This document shows positions 44,679-54,195 of a DNA stretch of 64,000 nucleotides, in pieces (position 1 is the first letter of the stretch; each line of letters starts with the position of its first letter). Made by a program: the position numbers and the translations under genes. The notes under the pieces are model-generated. The model saw only the letters and a list, made by a program, of their open reading frames with translations. It was not told the DNA's origin and did no database searches. The DNA is from Thiohalocapsa sp. PB-PSB1 (GTDB lineage: Bacteria; Pseudomonadota; Gammaproteobacteria; Chromatiales; Chromatiaceae). The stretch is taken from positions 4,650,001 to 4,714,000 of the forward strand of contig CP050890.1 in the NCBI GenBank assembly GCA_016745215.1. The letters run 5' to 3'.

Positions 44679-45371
44679 AATGGGGCTCGTTCGGGGGTGC
44701 AGTGAGCGGGTTAAGTCCGGATGCATCGAAGCATAGGGGTTTTTCGGATTAATATCGAGTCGAGAGGCCTCGGTCGATCCTGGGTCGTTGGTCAGCCCGA
44801 TAGCCGGATGCGCAGCACCCCGCGGAACACCTTGTCCACCTTACCATCCAGTTCTTGATCTCCAGCCCTTTCAAGAGGGTAATAGCTTGAAATCCATCAG
44901 GAATTTCCCCACCCTTCAGTAACCATAAGATGCTTAGTCACGGTGCAAAAACAACCTGGACAGGTAGGGTGGAACAAGCGCAGCGGTTCCACCTCTCCCA
45001 CTGTTACTTAGGTGTACAACATGGCCTTTGGTTAGCAGAATGTGACGAAAGACGCATCTTCCAGGCCAAGATTCGCGTAACCCGTTGATCTAAATGGCTT
45101 AAGCCCCGATCCAGAATTTCACGTGAATGGCTACAGCGAGCACTGGTGTCTAAGTAATTTATTGATTTTAAAGTGTAAAGTAGCGCTGAACCGGTGCATG
45201 GCTAATTATCGCCTTGTTCAGCATGATGTTGCAAGCGACGAAGTGCATTTGCATGGCTACAAAATGAAAAATTAAAAACCAATAAAAGTCTTTTTTTCAG
45301 TGTTTTATAGCAAAAAAAGGGCAAAATAGCCAGGGAAAACCGGGAAAGAGACAGCATTCAAAACTTCCGTC
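44679..45371. other. intergenic region between duplicated block A and transposase remnant
   Basis: It holds one GTGGAAC palindrome unit (about 44937-45008) and AT-rich DNA near 45150-45330. No gene with a recognisable product is seen. Confidence 0.5.
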
Positions 45372-46104
45372 TACAACAAGCTCAATGGGGTCGACACGCA
45401 AACCTCGCGCGCGTTAGTTCGGGATACTGCCGCGGAATCAGGCGAGGCGGTGCATGGATTCGGTGGCGCTTGTACTCCTTGGCTCGAGGGCTATCGAGTG
45501 AAAGTGCTCGATGGCAACTGTATCGAAACGACGCACCATCGACTCAAACCCTTACGCGGGCTGGCCGCGGGGGCTGTGCCGGGAAAGTCTCTGGTCATTT
45601 ATGATCCGCAGTTGGAGATGGCAATTGACATCTTTCCTTGCTAAGACGGGCACGCCCAGGAGCGCGCCCTGCTTGGTGAGGTGCTGCTCGAGGTGCAAGC
45701 GAAGGATTTATTCGTCGCGGACCGCAATTTTTGCGTGCGGGTTCGGGTTCTGCGTTGCACTGCTTGCCTACAACGTCTTGGCCTTGGTGAAAGCCACCCT
45801 GCGCGCTGAGCATGGGGAACAGACGGTTGCCACCGCGGTGTCCGGCTATTATTTGGCGGGCCATCTGATGCGCACCTACTATGGCATGATGATCCCGATC
45901 GCCGATGATCAATGGCATGTTGTTCAGCAGATGAGCGATGAACAGTTCCTTAGAACCCTGCAACAGTCAGCCGCTAAAATGAACCTTGCCAAGTTTCGAA
46001 AAAACAAGCGCGGGCCGAGAAAGCCAAAGCCCAAACCCGTCTATGACCCCAAGCACCCACATGTCTTAACAGCCAAATCGCTTGGTGTGGCCACGACACC
46101 TTGA
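45372..46104 (+). pseudogene. IS4-type transposase remnant
   Basis: Two frames carry homologous parts of one DDE transposase: KVLDGNCIETTHHRLKPLRG (first catalytic region) up to about 45644, then, after frame breaks, FCVALLAYNVLALVKATLR and the basic tail KFRKNKRGPRKPKPK. Middle catalytic segments are interrupted, so it is dead. It separates the two tandem metallophosphoesterase blocks and may have driven their duplication. Confidence 0.75.
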
Positions 46105-46249
46105 AAGGGCTGATCCTGACATGCTTCGAGAAGACAGCATCCGATGCAAAGCCGCGAGAAACAGAAGAGGGTCTTTGCCCATGGCTTGCGCTCCAGCGTG
46201 GCGCTGGCTATCCTGACCTGATCGATTCAGAGCAACAAGATGTGCGCGA

Positions 46250-47323
46250 ATGTCAAGCCCTGCCAGTTCCCGGCCGATACGCCTGCTCCACCTGTCCGAC
46301 ATCCATTTCAGCAAAGGCCGCAGCTGGGATGCTGACCCGATCCTGCGCCATTTGGCGAAGCAGATCAGCGACGATGTCGCCGCGGGGCTGGTCCCTGACT
46401 TGGTGGTCTGCACCGGCGATCTCGCGTTCAGCGGCCAGCAGCATGAGTACAAGCTGGCCAAGAGCTGGCTGGAATCGCAGCTCTGGCCGGCGTTGATGCC
46501 GGACTCGGCGCCGGCACTGGACCGAGATCGGCTGCTGCTGGTGCCCGGCAACCACGATGTCGACCGCAAACGCGTCGATGCGGTCGCCGAGATGGTCCAG
46601 ACCGGACTCCTCGCCGGTGGTGACCAGCAGCGGATTGCCGCGGTGCTCGGCGATGCGAGCCAACGCGAGACCCTGCTCAAACGTCACGCCGCCTACCTCG
46701 GCTTCTATACTGCCTGGCTCGACACCGAGCAAACGCTGCCCTGGTGGCAACGCATGCTGGCCATCAACAACCAGCGCCTGCACGTCGCCGGGCTCGACTC
46801 CGCCTGGATGTCCTGCGGCAACAGCGACCGCAACCAGCTACTGCTCGGCAGTTGGCAGCTCAAGCAGACCGTCGATGTCGCCGAGGCAGAAGGCGCCGAC
46901 TGGACAATCGCCCTGCTGCACCACCCCTGGGACTATCTGGCCGAATTCGATGCCCGCGAGGCCCAACGCGACTGCCGTCTGCACCGCGACCTGATCCTGC
47001 GCGGCCATCTGCACGACCCGGACGTGCAGCGCACCCTCTTCCCCGACCCGGACTATAACTGCCTGGAGATCGCCGCCGGCTGCGTCTACGAACACGCAAG
47101 CTATCCGAACGCCTTTCAGTGGATCGAATTGCATGCCAAGCCGCGACGGGTGCGGGTGCTGCATCGGATCTGGCTCAGGGGCAAATGGCAGCCGGATCGC
47201 AATCAACCCGGTGCTGACCAAAACGGCGCCGTCGAGATCCGCCTCTGAGACAGCGGAGATGACCGAACCCGGCACCAGCCCCGCAAAGCCCTCAGCGTCC
47301 CGGATGCCTACCGCGCCTGGCTG
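46250..47323 (+). pseudogene. metallophosphoesterase module, truncated paralogue B of DGR target 1
   Basis: 332 codons, differing from copy A at only a handful of sites, with the same premature TGA (47246-47248) and the same loss of homology beyond about 47323 into a RAYT fragment. All phosphoesterase motifs are intact. The shared stop and breakpoint show that A and B arose by duplication after truncation. Confidence 0.85.
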
Positions 47324-47372
47324 GATGACGGTGTCAGCTTACAAAATCCACTCAATATGGCACCCTCCTGGC

Positions 47373-47495
47373 ATGGCACAACGTCCCAGGATCGTTATCC
47401 CCGGACTCCCCCACAATGTGACCGAACGGGGGAACCGGCGCAGCCAAGTCTTTTTCGAGGAAGGAGACTGTAGATTGAGCAACTCGAGCAAGTGA
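47373..47495 (+). pseudogene. RAYT N-terminal fragment (copy B)
   Basis: Same 40-codon fragment as at 43316-43438, with a few substitutions; it ends in the same frame at TGA. A GTGGAAC palindrome unit follows at about 47562-47668. Confidence 0.7.
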
Positions 47496-47698
47496 CGGGC
47501 AGGGTGCTCAAACCTCAAAAGCGCGGACCAAAGAAAAGCGAGCACGATAAATAATTGCATTTAGTCACGGTACAAAAACAACCTGGACAGGTAGGGTGGA
47601 ACAAGCGCAGCGGTTCCACCTCTTCCACTGTCACCGTAATTTAGTAAACTGTCACCGTAATTCCGTAATTCCACATAGCGAACCTTGCGCTCTCGCGG

Positions 47699-48571
47699 TC
47701 ACCGCGTCGGTACCTCCAGCGAGTCGCCATAGGTTTCGATGCCCAGGTCGCCGGCGACCTGCAGGGCCTTTGCGTCGATCATCGGCGAGATGACGATCAG
47801 CCGGTCGGCCTTGCGGTCGTGGCGGCGCTCGTAGAAGCGAGCCTTGCGTTCGAAGATGTACATGCCGGCCTTATCAATGGACGATTTCAACTCGAGGATC
47901 AGCAGCACGCCGTTTTTCACGATGACATCGAGCTCTACTTGGTCCGGCCGTCCGAATACCTCGCCGCTGTCATCGAATTCGCAAACGTTGTGGACGCTGA
48001 CCTCGAAGCTTTCCTCCAGTATACCGGCCAAGGCATCGCGGAAGGCGGCCTCGGACTGCAGCCCCCAGCGTGCGCCGAGCGCGCCGACGGTGCGGTCGTA
48101 TTTTTTTGCCTGGGCCATGATCTCTTCGTGGACACGGTCGAATTCCCGCCGGGATTCGTCCCATTTCCGATTCTGCTCGTCCCATTTCCGACTCTGCTCG
48201 CGGATGTGCTCGTCCCATTTGCGATTTTGCTCGTCCCATTTCTGACTCTGCTCGCGGATGTGCTCGTCCAACCTGCGATTCTGCTCGTCCCATTTGCGAT
48301 TTTGCTCGTCCCATTTCTGACTCTGCTCGCGGATGTGCTCGTCCAACCTGCGATTCTGCTCGTCCCATTTGCGATTCTGCTCGTCCCACTTGCGATTCTG
48401 CATCTCTCGATCGCGCGCCAGCTCGTCGAGGATGCGGTTGAAGCGCTCATCGGTGGTCGAGCGGTCGGCGAAGTACTCTCGGGAGATGTCCAGCACGAAG
48501 CGGCGCAGTTCGGGCTCTTCGCGCAGCAGGCGCGGCAGCTCGCGTTTGATGGTCTCGATGGTGGTTTCCAT
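47699..48571 (-). CDS. PD-(D/E)XK nuclease-like protein with repeat coiled coil (copy B)
   Basis: 290 residues, nearly identical to the protein at 43731-44678 but one 25-residue coiled-coil unit shorter. The frame is intact and the PD-(D/E)XK core (VELDVIVKNGVLLILELKSS) is unchanged. Repeat-number change with preserved frame suggests slippage in a tolerated spacer. It lies directly upstream of, and divergent from, DGR target 1. Confidence 0.75.
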   Translation of the reverse strand: METTIETIKRELPRLLREEPELRRFVLDISREYFADRSTTDERFNRILDELARDREMQNRKWDEQNRKWDEQNRRLDEHIREQSQKWDEQNRKWDEQNRRLDEHIREQSQKWDEQNRKWDEHIREQSRKWDEQNRKWDESRREFDRVHEEIMAQAKKYDRTVGALGARWGLQSEAAFRDALAGILEESFEVSVHNVCEFDDSGEVFGRPDQVELDVIVKNGVLLILELKSSIDKAGMYIFERKARFYERRHDRKADRLIVISPMIDAKALQVAGDLGIETYGDSLEVPTR

Positions 48572-48799
48572 AATGGGGCTCGTTCGGGGGTGCAGTGAGC
48601 GGGGTACGCCCGGATACATCGAAGCATAGGGGTTTTTCGGATCGATATCGAGTCGAGATGCCTCGGTCGATCCTGGGTCGTTGGTCATCCCGACAGCCGG
48701 ATGCGCAGCACCCCGCGGGGGTCTTTGCCCATGGCTTGCGCTCCAGCGTGGCGCTGGCTATCCTGACCTGATCGATCCAGAGCAACAAGATGTGCGCGA

Positions 48800-51700
48800 A
48801 TGTCAAGCCCTGCCAGTTCCCGGCCGATACGCCTGCTCCACCTGTCCGACATCCATTTCAGCAAAGGCCGCAGCTGGGATGCCGACCCGATCCTGCGCCA
48901 TTTGGCGAAGCGGATCAGCGACGATGTCGCCGCGGGGCTGGTCCCTGATTTGGTGGTCTGCACCGGCGATCTCGCGTTCAGCGGCCAGCAGCATGAGTAC
49001 AAGCTGGCCAAGAGCTGGCTGGAATCGCAGCTCTGGCCGGCGTTGATGCCGGACTCGGCGCCGGCACTGTACCGAGATCGGCTGCTGCTGGTGCCCGGCA
49101 ACCACGATGTCGACCGCAAACGCGTCGATGCGGTCGCCGAGATGGTCCAGACCGGACTCCTCGCCGGTGGTGACCAGCAGCGGATTGCCGCGGTGCTCGG
49201 CGATGCGAGCCAACGCGAGACCCTGCTCAAACGTCACGCCGCCTACCTCGGCTTCTATACTGCCTGGCTCGACACCAAGCAAACGCTGCCCTGGTGGCAA
49301 CGCATGCTGATCATCAACGACCAGCGCCTGCACGTCGCCGGGCTCGACTCCGCCTGGATGTCCTGCGGCGACAGCGACCGCAACCAGCTGCTGCTCGGCA
49401 GATGGCAGCTGAAGCAGACCGTCGATGTCGACGGAGCAAAAGGAGCCGACTGGACAATCGCCCTGCTGCACCACCCCTGGGACTATCTGGCCGAATTCGA
49501 TGCCCGCGAGGCCCAACGCGACTGCCGTCTGCACCGCGACCTGATCCTGCGCGGCCATCTGCACGACCCGGACGTGCAGCGCACCCTCTCCCCCGACCCA
49601 GACTATAACTGCCTGGAGATCGCCGCCGGCTGCGTCTACGAACACGCAATCTATCCGAACGCCTTCCAGTGGATCGAATTGCATGCCGAGCCGCGGCGGG
49701 TGCGGGTGCTGCATCGGATCTGGCTCGGAGGCAAATGGCAGCCGGATTGCAATCTATACAGAGTTGACCAGGACGGCGCCGTCGAGATCCCGCTCGGAGA
49801 CAGCGGAGATGACCGAACCCGGTACCAGTCCCCCAAAGCCCCCATCGTCCCGGATGCCTACCGCGCCTGGCTGCGCCGTACCTACAGCAGCGTCGAGCTG
49901 CTCGGCCAGGATGCCCAGCAGGGCCAGGCGATCCAGCTGCGGCAGGTCTATGTGCCGGCGCTGACCGCCGCGGACACCGCCAAGCAGCGAGACAAGCAAA
50001 CCAAGTCCCGTTCGGCAATGGACGATCAAGCGTCCAAGCCCTCGCTGCTGCTCGAGCGGCTGAACCGCCAATCCCTGTACGCCCCAGCCCCGCCCGGCGG
50101 CGGCAAGACCACCTTCTGCCGCTGGGCGCTGCTGCAGGCCATCGCCGATGGCCCGCTGGACCATCCCGTACCGGCGCCGGACGGCTATGCCGAGCCGCCC
50201 GCCGACGACTTGCGCCGGCGCCTGCCGCTGCTGCTGTTGCTGCGGGACTTCGCCGACCGCACCCCCTGGGCCGCCGGTCGGCGCAGCGCCTGCCGCATCG
50301 AGTTGGAGCAAGCCCTGGTCGACTGGATCGACCGTGCCCCGCCGGACGGCCTCGACGGTGCGCTGTTCCAGGCCCATCTGGACCAAGGCAGCGCCTTCCT
50401 GTTGCTCGACGGCCTTGACGAGGTGCCCATCACGGTCCAGCGCGACGGCCAAAACTGCCACCCCCGCGAGCAACTGCTGAGCGCCCTGGCCGACGCCCTG
50501 CCGATTTGGCAGCAGGCCGGCAACCGCATCCTGCTCACCAGTCGCCCCTACGGCCTCGACCCGAGCGGGCTTGCGCGCCTCGGCCTGCCCAGTGCCGCGC
50601 TGGAGCCGCTGCCGACGGAATTGCAAACCCTGTTCATCCAGCGCTGGTTCCATACCCTGGACAAGCCCGCGCTCGGCGCCGGCCTGCAAGCCAGCCTGAG
50701 CCACCGCGATGACCTCGACCCGCTGACCGAGAATCCGCTGCTATTGACCGCGCTCTGTGTCATCTACGGCAACGGCCGGCGCCTGCCCGAGGACCGCTAC
50801 CATCTCTACCAGCGCATTGTCGACAATGTGCTGTACAACCGCTATCCCGGCGACGCGCGCTCGCGCGAGCCCATCAAGGCGCGGCTGGAGGCGGTGGCGC
50901 TGGGCATGCACTTGGGGCTGGACGCCGAGCGCGGCACCCCGGCCGCCGAGGTCGCCGACGTCGAGATCGAGGGTCTGCTCGCGCGCTTTGCCGAGCTCAG
51001 CCCCGCCTACGCCTCGGGCCGCATCGAGCCGGCTTTGCAGCGCGAGGAGCTGCAGACCCGCTCCGGCCTGCTGCTGCCGCGCACCGGCAACCGCTCGGCT
51101 TTCTATCATCTGAGTCTGCAGGAATTCCTCGCTGCCGAGCGCCTGGCCCGCACCAGCGATGAGCGCGCCGCGCTGGAGCAACAGTTTCGCCGCTGGGGCA
51201 GTGTGCCCGAATGGCGCCCGACATTGCTGTTTCTGTTCGCTGCCCAGGTCTTCAATTATCGCGACGCCCAATGGGGCCTGGACCTGCTCACCCGCCTCAC
51301 CGCCGATCTGCGGCGCCCCGAGGTCAAGGCCAACCCGGCCCCCGCCGTGCTCGTCGCCGAGGCCCTGGAGCTGTGCCTGGCCAAGGGCTACCGGCTGCCG
51401 ACAACCCTGGCCGAGGATTTCCGCGGCATCTGCCGGGCGGCCATCGACGACGAGATCGCCGTCAAGGACCGCCACCGCCTCGGGCTCTGCCTTGGCCTGC
51501 TCGGCGACCAGCGCATCAAAGACCTGCAAGACCCGGATGCCTCTGTCCAGGTGCCGGCTGGTGACTACGTCTACGGCGAAGACGACCAACCGCTGCGCAT
51601 CGACGTCCCGTTCCGGCTCTCGCGCTACCCGGTCACCAACAGCCAATACCGCGCCTTCATCGAGGCCGGCGGCTATCGGGAGCGATCCTATTGGTCCGAC

Positions 51701-52225
51701 GCGGGTTGGGCATGGCTGCAACAAACGGGCGTCATACAGCCCGTTTACTGGGACGAGCGTCGCTGGAATGGTCCCAGCCAGCCCGTCGTCGGCGTCTCCT
51801 TCTGGGAGGCCGAGGCCTGCTGCCGCTGGGCCGGCGGTCGCCTGCCCACCGAACAGGAATGGGAGGCCGCTGCCCGCGGCCCCGACGGCTGCGCCTACCC
51901 CTGGGGCGACGCTTGGGAAGATGGTATCTGCAACAGTGAAGAGACCGGCCTCGACGAGACCTCGACGGTCGGCCTGTTTCCCCGCTCCCATCAGCGCGAG
52001 CTGGGGATCGCGGATATGGCTGGCAACGTGGAAGAGTGGTGCGATAGCTACTACCAGGATCGCGGTGACCGTGACGGCGTCGGGGTGTCGCGCGTGCTGC
52101 GCGGCGGTGCTTTCAACGTCTCGTCCAGGTTCCTGCGCTGTTCGTTCCGGTTCAGGATCGCGTCCGTGTGCCGGTTCTGGAACGTCGGCTTTCGCTGTGT
52201 GCTTGCCCCGCGCCGCCAGCATTGA
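48800..52225 (+). CDS. DGR target 1: metallophosphoesterase-NACHT-FGE protein
   Basis: 1141 residues. Domains: calcineurin-like metallophosphoesterase (about 8-320; D17, H19, D57, N101-H102-D103, the LLHHPWD and RGHLHD histidines); linker; NACHT-type STAND NTPase with Walker A APPGGGKTTF near 432 and Walker B FLLLDGLDEVP near 533, then helical repeats; C-terminal formylglycine-generating-enzyme/sulfatase-modifying domain (about 915-1141: RYPVTNSQYRAF, GRLPTEQEWEAAARG, NVEEWCDSYY, SRVLRGGAF). The last domain has the C-type-lectin-like fold typical of DGR variable proteins and probably binds a ligand rather than making formylglycine. Binding would trigger NTPase oligomerisation and phosphoesterase action (inference). 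The 3' end holds the variable region; RT is downstream. Confidence 0.9.
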   Translation: MSSPASSRPIRLLHLSDIHFSKGRSWDADPILRHLAKRISDDVAAGLVPDLVVCTGDLAFSGQQHEYKLAKSWLESQLWPALMPDSAPALYRDRLLLVPGNHDVDRKRVDAVAEMVQTGLLAGGDQQRIAAVLGDASQRETLLKRHAAYLGFYTAWLDTKQTLPWWQRMLIINDQRLHVAGLDSAWMSCGDSDRNQLLLGRWQLKQTVDVDGAKGADWTIALLHHPWDYLAEFDAREAQRDCRLHRDLILRGHLHDPDVQRTLSPDPDYNCLEIAAGCVYEHAIYPNAFQWIELHAEPRRVRVLHRIWLGGKWQPDCNLYRVDQDGAVEIPLGDSGDDRTRYQSPKAPIVPDAYRAWLRRTYSSVELLGQDAQQGQAIQLRQVYVPALTAADTAKQRDKQTKSRSAMDDQASKPSLLLERLNRQSLYAPAPPGGGKTTFCRWALLQAIADGPLDHPVPAPDGYAEPPADDLRRRLPLLLLLRDFADRTPWAAGRRSACRIELEQALVDWIDRAPPDGLDGALFQAHLDQGSAFLLLDGLDEVPITVQRDGQNCHPREQLLSALADALPIWQQAGNRILLTSRPYGLDPSGLARLGLPSAALEPLPTELQTLFIQRWFHTLDKPALGAGLQASLSHRDDLDPLTENPLLLTALCVIYGNGRRLPEDRYHLYQRIVDNVLYNRYPGDARSREPIKARLEAVALGMHLGLDAERGTPAAEVADVEIEGLLARFAELSPAYASGRIEPALQREELQTRSGLLLPRTGNRSAFYHLSLQEFLAAERLARTSDERAALEQQFRRWGSVPEWRPTLLFLFAAQVFNYRDAQWGLDLLTRLTADLRRPEVKANPAPAVLVAEALELCLAKGYRLPTTLAEDFRGICRAAIDDEIAVKDRHRLGLCLGLLGDQRIKDLQDPDASVQVPAGDYVYGEDDQPLRIDVPFRLSRYPVTNSQYRAFIEAGGYRERSYWSDAGWAWLQQTGVIQPVYWDERRWNGPSQPVVGVSFWEAEACCRWAGGRLPTEQEWEAAARGPDGCAYPWGDAWEDGICNSEETGLDETSTVGLFPRSHQRELGIADMAGNVEEWCDSYYQDRGDRDGVGVSRVLRGGAFNVSSRFLRCSFRFRIASVCRFWNVGFRCVLAPRRQH
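52111..52190 (+). other. DGR variable region 1 (VR1)
   Basis: Compared with VR2 on the other strand (54659-54738), 12 bases differ: 52115, 52118, 52127, 52130, 52131, 52152, 52154, 52157, 52169, 52170, 52178 and 52181. All are first or second positions of NNC or NGG codons, and at ten of them one of the two copies has A. Flanking coding and 3' sequence is identical. This is the adenine-directed pattern of mutagenic retrohoming, pointing to a template with AAC and AGG at those codons. Confidence 0.85.
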
Positions 52226-52258
52226 CCCTTCGACCCATTGACCCTTTGATCTTTTCTT

Positions 52259-52291
52259 CAACAGCGCGCAGCGCTGTTGGCGATTTTTTTT
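52259..52291 (+). terminator. hairpin plus T-run after target 1
   Basis: CAACAGCGC-GCA-GCGCTGTTG, a perfect 9-bp stem with a 3-base loop, then GGCGA and a run of T. Reads as a Rho-independent terminator; a hairpin shortly after a VR also occurs in known DGRs, where it promotes target recognition. Confidence 0.7.
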
Positions 52292-52370
52292 GCAACTGAC
52301 AAAGTGTCAAATGACAATGACGATTTGTCAGTCAGTCAAACCAGTACAGCCGCGCTGAAGTCTCGCTACC

Positions 52371-52605
52371 GACATGCTTGCTTCGTGATTTTGGCGGTGA
52401 ATTCCTGTTGTCGGGTGCAAACGACGTCGACGGCAAGAATGCACCCTCTTCCCTGCGAACTCTGCGTCTTTGCGCTGAATCAAAGGAAGCAGCGCCTATA
52501 CGTCGAGCCCATTCACCCCAAGGCGCGCCACATTCCCCGAAAAGCCGCCAGGCTTCGAGCCAGGTGCGCGGGGTTCAGATCATCGCCTCGTCGCAATCGT
52601 CGCCG
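52371..52605 (-). repeat. inverted repeat, left arm, with RT 3'-end remnant
   Basis: Reverse complement of 54102-54337 with few differences. The inner part (52513-52605, minus strand) encodes the last ~30 residues of the reverse transcriptase (ending FRGMWRALG). Thus target 1 once had, or received, its own convergent RT copy, of which only the tail remains next to the REP block. Confidence 0.88.
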
Positions 52606-53175
52606 CCCACTGGGAGCGCCGCCCACTGGGAGCGCCGGCTTTCCAGCCGGCCAACTGGGAGCGCCGCCAACTGGGAGCGCGGGCTTTCCAGCCGGCCAAC
52701 TGGGAGCGCCGGCTTTCCAGCCGGCCAACTGGGAGCGCCGGCTTTCCAGCCGGCCAACTGGGAGCGCCGGCTTTCCAGCCGGCCACTGGGAGCGCCGGCT
52801 TTCCAGCCGGCCACTGGGAGCGCCGGCTTTCCAGCCGGCCAACTGGGAGCGCCGGCTTTCCAGCCGGCCACTGGGAGCGCCGGCTTTCCAGCCGGCCACT
52901 GGGAGCGCCGGCTTTCCAGCCGGCCAACTGGGAGCGCCGGCTTTCCAGCCGGCTTCACCTGATGCGGGCTCGATGCCCGCATCAGGTGATCTTGCAGCCG
53001 AAGCGATTTTGCACCTTCCCTCCCGTATGTTCAGCTCGGATGGATTTAGCTCGGGTTCAAGGGTTTTCGCGATTTCCCACGTCTTTGGCACGGCATTGAG
53101 CCGTGCCAAAGACGTGCCGGCTGGAAAGCCGGCGCTCCCAGTAGCCGGCGCTCCCAGCAAGCCGGCATTTCCAGT
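52606..53175. repeat. composite REP/BIME-like block 2 (inverse of block 1)
   Basis: Eleven 28-29-bp units with the palindrome GCCGGCTTTCCAGCCGGC plus two short units, then a 15-bp-stem hairpin (52955-52989), a spacer homologous to that of block 1, a perfect 17-bp-stem hairpin (53078-53116) and further half units. It lies between the RT remnant and the complete RT gene. Confidence 0.9.
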
Positions 53176-53202
53176 AAGATAAAAAGTTTCTCGACCATCG
53201 GC

Positions 53203-54195
53203 ATGCGCAGCGTCCCCGCCGGCTCGTTTCAACACCTGTCCAGTTTCCCCTCCCTCTGGGTCGCCTGGCTCGATTATCGACGTGGCAAGCGACGTCGACC
53301 GGCTGTCGCGGACTTTGCTCTGGATGCGGACCTGGCCTTGCTGCATCTGCACCAAGCCCTGAGAGCCGGGCATTTTAGACCCTCGAACTATCGGGTTGCG
53401 CTGGTGCGCGACCCGAAGCTGCGCTTGGTCGCCGCGCCGAATGTCGGCGACCGGGTGCTGCAGCGTGCGCTACTCGATGCCATCGGACCTACCTACGAGC
53501 GCGGATTCATCCACCACAACTACGCCGTCGGCACCGGTCGCGGCGCGCACCGCGCGGCCCTGGCCTATTTGGGCTGGATGCGCCGCCTGCCCTGGCGGAT
53601 GCATCTGGACATCAGCCACTACTTCGCCTCGGTGGAGCATGAGCGGCTGATGTCGCTATTTGCTCGGCGGCTCCGCGATGCGCGCACGCTGGACTTGCTC
53701 GCATCCCTGCTGGCCGCAGGTGCCGAGGTCTACCGGCACCCATTGGCCGAGGTCGCGCTACCGGAGCTTCGGGTTCCGCCCGGTCGCGGTCTGCCGTTGG
53801 GCGGCTATCTCAGCCATTGGGCCGGCGGCTTCTATCTGGACAGCTTGGATCATCTGGTAACGCGCACCCTGAAGCCCGGCGGCTATCTGCGCTACATGGA
53901 CGATTTCGTGCTGTTTGCCGACCGGCCCGAGACACTGGACGTCTGTCGCGCGCGCATCATCGACTGGCTGGATATCGAGCGAGGTCTGCGTCTGAAGGTG
54001 GCGGATGCGCCGGCCCTCGACAACCGACAGCCAGGGGTGTTCCTGGGTTTTCGAATCAGCCGCGGCGGCATCGGGCCGGGACCGAAGGCCTTGAAGCGGC
54101 TGCGGCGACGACTGCGACGAGGCGATGATCTGAACCCCGCGCACCTGGCCCGAAGCCTGGCGGCTTTTCGGGGAATGTGGCGCGCCTTGGGGTGA
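53203..54195 (+). CDS. DGR-type reverse transcriptase
   Basis: 330 residues. RT motifs: N-terminal RRGKRRRPAVADF and the RVALVRDPKLRLVAAPNVGD block; motif A MHLDISHYFASV (D136); GRGLPLGGYLSHW where most DGR enzymes have a Gln-containing SQ motif (here S204-H205); motif C YMDD (231-234); then GVFLGFRIS. No maturase or nuclease domain, so not a group II intron enzyme, and no msr/msd-like layout. Position between two genes with adenine-patterned variable 3' ends supports a DGR function: cDNA synthesis from a template RNA with adenine-specific errors. The start ATG follows the REP block directly. An accessory Avd gene was not found. Confidence 0.85.
   Translation: MRSVPAGSFQHLSSFPSLWVAWLDYRRGKRRRPAVADFALDADLALLHLHQALRAGHFRPSNYRVALVRDPKLRLVAAPNVGDRVLQRALLDAIGPTYERGFIHHNYAVGTGRGAHRAALAYLGWMRRLPWRMHLDISHYFASVEHERLMSLFARRLRDARTLDLLASLLAAGAEVYRHPLAEVALPELRVPPGRGLPLGGYLSHWAGGFYLDSLDHLVTRTLKPGGYLRYMDDFVLFADRPETLDVCRARIIDWLDIERGLRLKVADAPALDNRQPGVFLGFRISRGGIGPGPKALKRLRRRLRRGDDLNPAHLARSLAAFRGMWRALG

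Larger units (their letters stand above)
42061..44825. repeat. segmental duplication, copy A
   Basis: About 2.7 kb nearly identical to 46118-48718: leader, metallophosphoesterase remnant, RAYT fragment, GTGGAAC palindromes and PD-(D/E)XK gene. Copy A has one extra ~89-bp palindrome unit and one extra 75-bp coiled-coil repeat. The leader and metallophosphoesterase part recur a third time at 48719-52225 in the full-length gene. Confidence 0.9.
46118..48718. repeat. segmental duplication, copy B
   Basis: Matches 42061-44825 at a spacing of 4057 bp through the metallophosphoesterase and RAYT pieces. Its right end joins directly to a third leader copy at 48719, giving the order A - IS4 remnant - B - full-length gene. 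Confidence 0.9.

Noticed and set aside
43791..44705. Hydrophobic repetitive protein antisense to the PD-(D/E)XK gene
   Set aside because: It is the mirror of the KWDEQNR coiled-coil repeat; the minus-strand protein has a conserved nuclease core.
50741..52261. 506-codon frame antisense to target 1
   Set aside because: GC-rich shadow of the coding strand; no domain, and the sense strand has clear NACHT and FGE motifs.
52606..52960. Regular 28-29-bp repeats resembling a CRISPR array
   Set aside because: There are no unique spacers; units abut directly and each is an internal palindrome. No cas genes nearby. It is a REP/BIME array.
53203..54195. Group II intron or retron reverse transcriptase
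   Set aside because: No maturase or HNH domain and no intron boundaries for the former; no adjacent msr/msd-like structure or effector for the latter; variable-region evidence favours a DGR.
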